64,000 nt of DNA from Apostichopus japonicus (lineage: Eukaryota > Echinodermata > Holothuroidea > Aspidochirotida > Stichopodidae), in assembly GCF_037975245.1 (NCBI RefSeq), contig NC_092563.1, positions 3,293,001 to 3,357,000 of the forward strand. The letters are read 5' to 3'. A program made the translations under genes and the position numbers. How positions within the stretch are numbered: the stretch's first letter is position 1; each line of letters opens with the position of its first letter. Below, in pieces: positions 58,836 through 64,000 of the stretch. Below the pieces are notes generated by a model. It ran no database searches, was not told the DNA's origin, and was given only the letters and a program-made list of their open reading frames with translations.

Positions 58836-60297
58836 GACCGTGTAATACATTTGTACACAATCATTCTTTATTACTGTACTTCGCCACCTGTTTGTTACAC
58901 TAAGCATAAAAGCCTGTTCAGAAACTGTTACCATACCTTTGTTGGTGTGTGATGTAGAGTCCTCCTTTATGTGTTTGGTTTAAAGCTGTGAAGAATTCTT
59001 CATAAGAGAGCACAAGATTACTCATAGCCTCTGACCACACAAAGTATCTTGGGAGATTGGTTTCTTTGTAAAGCAGGGAGACAATACATTCCTACCATTT
59101 CGACAAGCTGTAATAAATAGCACAACAAGTCAGAGACTGTAGGTGCATGTGGTTATCAAGCATATGTGCAACGCTTTAATATAGAGGAATTGAGATGTAA
59201 ATAACATCTAATATACTAATTACGCTTCTCTGCCTTCTGGCTAAGATCAGTATGTAGTGTCTATTCCCTTTCCAAGGTGATACACATTTTAAGTAAAATT
59301 TTCATTATCTTAAGGGGTACAGTCTCGATATAAATGGGGACTGGAGCCGAGAGTGGATCAGTTAAGTCGTTGGTTTCCTCGTCCAGGTTCTTCTATCTTG
59401 AGTGACCAACAGTGGTGCAGTTTTAAAATGCATAGAGAGAGAAAGAGTGCTGATTAAAGGTTGGATAGTATTGACACATTTTAGTACGTGAATAAACATT
59501 ACTAAAAAAATTCAAATGTATTTAATACCTGGAGGCAGTGATCCTTGGAAAGTTTTTTTTTCTCGGATATTTAGCGTAAATTTTGGGAATAACGCACATA
59601 CCAGTGAGGAAAAATGCTCATAAAGTGACCATCAATTGATTGACTTTCTAGCAAATTTGAGAGTGTTTTGATAACCATTATGGCAGCCTTGAAGGGTGTG
59701 GTTTTGATAAATTTTTGAAAACATTGAATTCCCATACAGAGTATTTCGAGTAAGCTCCACAATTCAGTTTCATTTCATTCATTAATGAAGAGGAAAGGTA
59801 AACCCCAATTTTTTTGTTTTTTTTATTGAAGTATTTATTTATTTATTCCTCTGTGGATCTGGGTCAAATATGATAATACTCTGGAGGACAGTGTCCGCAG
59901 ACTTAATATTACTCTTGTCAAGTCTCACCACTATTCCCTTTTCTTTTCTGATGGTTATCTAAATATTGGCTTTGCATTCTTGCAGTAACTGAAATTGGCA
60001 GTGATTCATAATTCTCTAGACAGGGCCTATCAGAAGGCATAGAGAATCAGACCAAACAGGTGCAACAACGCCTCAAGTTAATTTAAAGTTATTGCAGGTA
60101 TGGCTTGAGCTAGTAATATGTTTGGTTTCCAATAACACTACACCCTGGGGAAATATAGAATATGGTATCCATCAATTAACTTGTACATGTGCCTGTAAAA
60201 CAGTCATTGTAAACACAAGTGTACCCGTGTTGCTAGCACTTGAGTAAAAGTTGACTTGGTCAGGTTCCAGTTCTTCACTGCACCATGGTTCCAAGTA

Positions 60298-60320
60298 GTG
60301 TGTGTGTGTGTGTGTGTGTG
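60298..60320 (+). repeat. TG dinucleotide repeat
   Basis: Uninterrupted (TG)n run of ~11 units. Confidence 0.95.
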
Positions 60321-60571
60321 AAGTAACATGAATGTACTGTTCTTGCCATGAAGTAACCTATGTAGCAGTTAATGTGTTTAATACATACAGTACTGTATTG
60401 CACTGTTAAGAGATGAAAGGAGGGGAAGGTAGTTTGCACCGAAGGGACAGAATCTGGGGGGGGGGGGGAAAGGAAGGGTGAGGGAGAATTGAACCTTGTA
60501 TTTTCAGTCCCATTGGGCCACCCAATTTTCCACACCCTCGCTTGGAAAGATTGATAGAAGGTGTTCTGTTA

Positions 60572-60860
60572 TGTGAAGGATATATGGGTAGGGGAGTGTG
60601 TTATTTTGTTCATGGAAATGCACTTTTCTATAGGATATACCCATACAACTAAAGCCTTACTGTGATAGTAAGGTGGGTCGTCATCTACTCTTAATTGAAA
60701 ATGTTTGTCTACCATCATAAGGAAACATCTATAAACAAATACCCTTAAGAAGTCTACAACCCCCTAGTCCCAACCGTCTTTTTGTATATGAAGGATACAT
60801 GTAGGGGATTGTGTCCTTTTGTTTATAGAAATGCACTTTTCTATAGGATATCCTTACAGT
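60572..60860. repeat. Pair of ~75-bp direct repeats, ~215 bp apart
   Basis: 60572-60650 and 60787-60860 share TGAAGGATA, GTAGGGGA, GAAATGCACTTTTCTATAGG and a following ATA-CC-TACA stretch, with roughly one difference per six to eight bases. Confidence 0.75.
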
Positions 60861-62346
60861 TAAATCATTAAATTCTGCAGGCTTTCATCAATGGCATGAG
60901 ATACATGAAAGGTTTTAGTTCAGATATTATTAGTTTTCTTTTCTGATCAGTTTCAGATCACTAAAACTTATTCCCCTGACTTTAATGACATCGTAATAAA
61001 ATAGCCTAGTTGAGCTACTTCACCGTCATGGGTGCTTGCTCTTGTGATATCAGACAGAAACCAAGTTGAATGAGTTCAACATTGTTCACTTTGTACAGTC
61101 AGGAAAACATTCAGTTGTATGTCATGAGCAAGATCTATGTCCTTAGGAGTGTATGACTGTTGTGGTTGCATTCCTATGGTTAGTAGGGGGAGGAGGAGTA
61201 GGAGGAGGGTGGACAGGGCGACAAAGTCATAATGTTAATGTGACATGAGTTAGATAATGACATGAACTACAGCGCTCAGGTAGGTTTAACATTCATGTTG
61301 TTTACGATCCTCATAATATCAAATTGTTGCATTTTTGCTACAGTAAGAATTTTTAAATTTTTTTTTGTCTTTTCCCTCAAGAGCTCAATTTCAGGGGCTA
61401 TGGCAGCTGGATCTGGCCCACCGGTACCTCTGTCTGTTTTGGGCATGGCTCTCGAAGCAATTTACAAATTTACAAATACCTTGGATATAGTTATTGAAAG
61501 AAAAAGCTCCAGAGTTTATGGGAAATAGTTGCCACTGAAAAATAAGAGCCTTTACATTAAGAAATTTAAACATGCAAAGTTGTACACTATTAACTTGCTA
61601 CTCCAGAGAAGAGATTGATTGTAGGATTCCCGAGATGCTATCATTCTAATTAGAATATATAAATGCATCTGTAGAAGTGCTAATATTATACTACAGGGCA
61701 AAATTTTCATGGTAGCCCAGTCATGAGATATGACCAAATTTCTGTTGGGATAACCAACATCAGCTTTGGAGGTCTTTCCAATGGATAACTAGTCCTTTTA
61801 CATCAAAGTCATGTTGCATCGTAACTAAACAACCCCCCAAAATAGATAAAATGGTATTAAACGCACTCCGTCACCTTGGAGCCCAAAGCTTGTGTACTAC
61901 AGTATTCAACAAACCTAAACATCATCTCTCCTTCAGTGTTATGTGTTGGTCATTCTTTAATTTTTGGCTCCATTTCCTTGAACAACCAAAAAAAACCAGG
62001 TTGTTCAGGAGACAACCCCCAATAATTTAAAGTTGCCTTGTATTATTTACCTGGCTCTTTCCATTTTTTTCCCACTCTCCTCTACTGTACAGTTTGTTCT
62101 ATTTGGCACCTGTGAATATAATGATGTCATACCTACTCCTGTACTAAAAGTATTCTCCTCATACTAAAGATATTCACCTGAGCTTCCATCCATCTACAGT
62201 ATGAAACCATACTACACAGTACACACTCTGTTTTGTTTGTTTATGATGAACCTATTATGTGCCAATAATTTAGGCATGATTAATTCATATCAATTTCACT
62301 TACTCTTTCCCCCCTTTCATAATTCAGGCCTCTCTGAAAGACAGCT

Positions 62347-62569
62347 ATGAAGGAGCGGATAGCGATCTTGGTCGTGGTCGCCGCGGTGTACTATGCCGCC
62401 ATCGTGAATTCCGTCAACATCGAGGGGTGCAACGAAGCGCAATGTGCAACGAATGTTAGTAAGTGCCAGCTGATTGGAGCATGTGGGTGTACTTTGGAGA
62501 ACTGTTCCTGCTGTGCCAATTGCTCAAGCTGCCTCAAACATCAGTGGGATGCTTGCTGTCCTTGTGTTG
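62347..62569 (+). CDS. TWSG1: TWSG1 coding exon 1
   Basis: Encodes the signal peptide and the first 13 Cys of the N-terminal domain. The exon begins at 62328 after TTTCATAATTCAG, leaving 19 bases of 5' UTR. Donor G/GTGAGT. Potential N-glycosylation sites NVSK, NCSC and NCSS are visible. Confidence 0.95.
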
Positions 62570-63300
62570 GTGAGTTCAGAGGTCATTAGGTGAAAATAAG
62601 ACTACCACTGGTTCAGCCTTGGAACCTTCTCCAATTTGAAGTCATTAGTGACTGAGAATTGAAGATTCTCAGGCAACCATTAACAGGGTTCATGAAAGTT
62701 TCAGTATCGGTGCTAGAAGATGAACGAATTGTTATGTTCTGTTTTTCTTGCTTTCTTTCTCACTTTACCAAACTAACCCTCTCTTTGCAAGAAGTCAAAA
62801 CTTGAAGCATTTGTTGCATTTCACTCTTGCATAGTCGATTCATGATTTTAAAAATGACTGAAATTGAAATGTTTTTTTTTTTTATACAAAGTTTGCAATA
62901 AGAAACTCATTAACTATATATCTCCTTTCTTTAAAACTTGTTCCATTGTTGGGATTTGAAATGTTGAAGAAAGTATAGTAAATTTCACTTGAAAGGTCAT
63001 CATTCGATTTGAAAATCTGAATTTTTCATCTTCTTCTTCGAAATGCAGGCAACAATGATAATTACTGTAGCATATACTTTGTTTTCTTCTTTGTTCAATA
63101 AGGCCTCTGTAAGCTGCCAAACATAACACATGACTTCTCTAGTGTCAGCACCATCGGCAACCTGAAGCAGACAGCCATCCCGAGCCTGTTTGAGAGTCTG
63201 GTAGAGAGCGCTCTGATGGGAGACTTTGATCTCGAAGTCTCTGTGTACAAAGTATCCCACGAGGAAGAAGACATTAGTCTGTACCGCCCTCCAAGTCTGG
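62347..63300 (+). CDS. TWSG1: Twisted gastrulation homologue, first two coding exons
   Basis: Secreted BMP-binding protein that forms ternary complexes with BMP and chordin and tunes dorsoventral BMP signalling. The first exon gives a hydrophobic signal peptide (MKERIAILVVVAAVYYAAIV). The Cys-rich domain follows: with the first residues of exon 2 it has 14 Cys in the same spacing as vertebrate TWSG1, including NCSCC, the Trp in QWDACC and CPCVG. Exon 2 continues with NITH (a glycosylation sequon), AIPSLFESLVE and an acidic linker, as in the vertebrate protein. The exons join in phase 1, and exon 2 ends on an intact donor G/GTACGT. The C-terminal Cys-rich domain lies beyond the right edge. Family identification is secure. 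Confidence 0.95.
62570..63102 (+). other. TWSG1 intron between the two coding exons
   Basis: AT-rich with a T-run near 62870-62883; nothing else seen. Confidence 0.8.
63103..63300 (+). CDS. TWSG1: TWSG1 coding exon 2
   Basis: Begins LCKLPNITHDFSS (Cys 14 of the domain) and continues to LYRPPSLG. The acceptor is TTCAATAAG; donor GTACGT. The weak pyrimidine tract is the only unusual point. Confidence 0.92.
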
Positions 63301-64000
63301 GTACGTTCTAGCTTTGGAGCTCGTTTCTTCGATTCCATCAGTTTCGCGTGCTTGTCAATTACAATTAATTAGCTGGCACGATCTGTGATATGTCATCAAA
63401 TGGACTTGACAATTTTTGAAGACTCTCTTTTAAAATGAGAAGAGGCCAAAATTTTCCATTCGTTCCACATGTATCTGTTACAGTGTTTCTTAAAACTTAG
63501 CTGATCAAGTTTGAATTCCATAGTCATGGTGAGAGGAAAGCACGGGAATCAATGTCTAGTTTTGAAAGCTAATGTGGTTGTCAATGTACAGTATGTATGT
63601 TTTTATTGCTGTCTACACTGTTTTGATCAGTAGGAATGGATTGTAGACTTGGACAGTAAAAACGGCATAAGAAACTAACCTCGCAACATAATGTATATTT
63701 GGCTACAGTCAAAATTTTCAACTTGCATGAGATACAGAGTGGATGTCAGAGTTACTTTTCAAATCCATTTCAAAAGAGGGAGTAAAATATTTTACTAGAA
63801 CGGGTTTCCAAGCCTCTGAAATCAGGGTCATCAAGAGGTCACCAGTTCAAATCCTGTTCTAGCCAAAAAATGTCAAACCAGTGACCTCAGGGTCATTACT
63901 GTGAAGCTACCAGCTCTGAGTACAATAACCCTGTTTGTTTTTGCTGTGTAGTTCAAAGGTCATTTGAAAACTTTGTAAACTGAGCTGTGTAAAGTAAAGC
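63301..64000 (+). other. TWSG1 intron, open to the right edge
   Basis: No exon seen. A tRNA-like repeat fragment (B-box-like GTTCAAATCC at 63845-63854) resembles the one near 41973. Confidence 0.6.

Larger units (their letters stand above)
49119..62327 (+). other. TWSG1 upstream region or first intron
   Basis: No coding exon recognised in 13 kb. Contents: the inverted SINE copy (52281-52460), G-runs (51117, 54858, 55606, 60456), a CpG-rich patch (56240-56420), AT and TATACA microsatellites (57475-57550, 57657-57682), a purine-rich minisatellite (58326-58835), a TG run (60298-60320) and a pair of ~75-bp direct repeats (60572 and 60787). Confidence 0.55.

Noticed and set aside
58312-58864. Two ~180-codon Pro/Ser/Leu-rich open frames on the minus strand
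   Set aside because: They are direct translations of the purine-rich minisatellite in two frames, with no start context, domain or splice structure.
61262-61528. 88-codon open frame upstream of TWSG1
   Set aside because: It crosses T-runs and lacks any recognised domain; it could overlap a non-coding exon but nothing supports coding.
62914-63338. Minus-strand open frames of 71 and 112 codons
   Set aside because: The longer is antisense to TWSG1 coding exon 2 and both are shadows without independent support.

Overview
This is an AT-rich, intron-rich eukaryotic (animal) window. It contains large introns, many microsatellites and minisatellites, long poly-G runs, tRNA-derived SINEs and short non-autonomous DNA transposons. 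The protein families and the non-vertebrate repeats suggest a marine invertebrate deuterostome, perhaps an echinoderm. That placement is an inference from general character, not from a species-specific marker. No operons, CRISPR arrays or RNA genes were found.

Three genes can be read exon by exon. (1) On the minus strand, from 26413 down to 4090, eleven coding exons encode residues 1-466 of glucose-6-phosphate isomerase (GPI), the glycolytic isomerase. The last ~92 residues, with the second catalytic residue (Lys), should lie beyond the left edge. (2) On the plus strand, 30265-41443, twelve coding exons encode a complete ~929-residue orthologue of GARRE1 (KIAA0355), a Rac-binding protein linked to CCR4-NOT and P-bodies in vertebrates. 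It has a folded N-terminal half and a disordered C-terminal half rich in Trp motifs. (3) On the plus strand near the right edge, two coding exons (62347-63300) encode the signal peptide, the 14-Cys N-terminal domain and the linker of a Twisted gastrulation (TWSG1) homologue, a secreted BMP/chordin regulator. The rest of that gene lies to the right.

Layout: 1-4089 is the terminal GPI intron or 3' side, with a 71-bp hairpin and a tRNA-derived SINE. 4090-26413 is GPI. 26414-30264 is the GPI/GARRE1 divergent intergenic region with 5' UTR sequence. 30265-41443 is GARRE1. 41444 to ~48900 is GARRE1 3' sequence and repeat-rich DNA, including a nested hAT-like element. ~48900-62327 is probably the 5' region or first intron of TWSG1. 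The largest GPI intron (10894-15861) carries a tandem duplication of ~0.9 kb, one copy of which is split by a 1.79-kb transposon-like insertion flanked by a 5-bp target duplication.

The three genes act in unrelated processes (glycolysis, Rac/mRNA-decay signalling, BMP signalling) and there is no sign of joint function. GPI and GARRE1 are also neighbours in vertebrates as I recall, so this pair looks like an old linkage. I found no evidence of a wholly new biological system; the most interesting signals are that linkage, the GARRE1 Trp-motif tail and the datable transposon/duplication structures.
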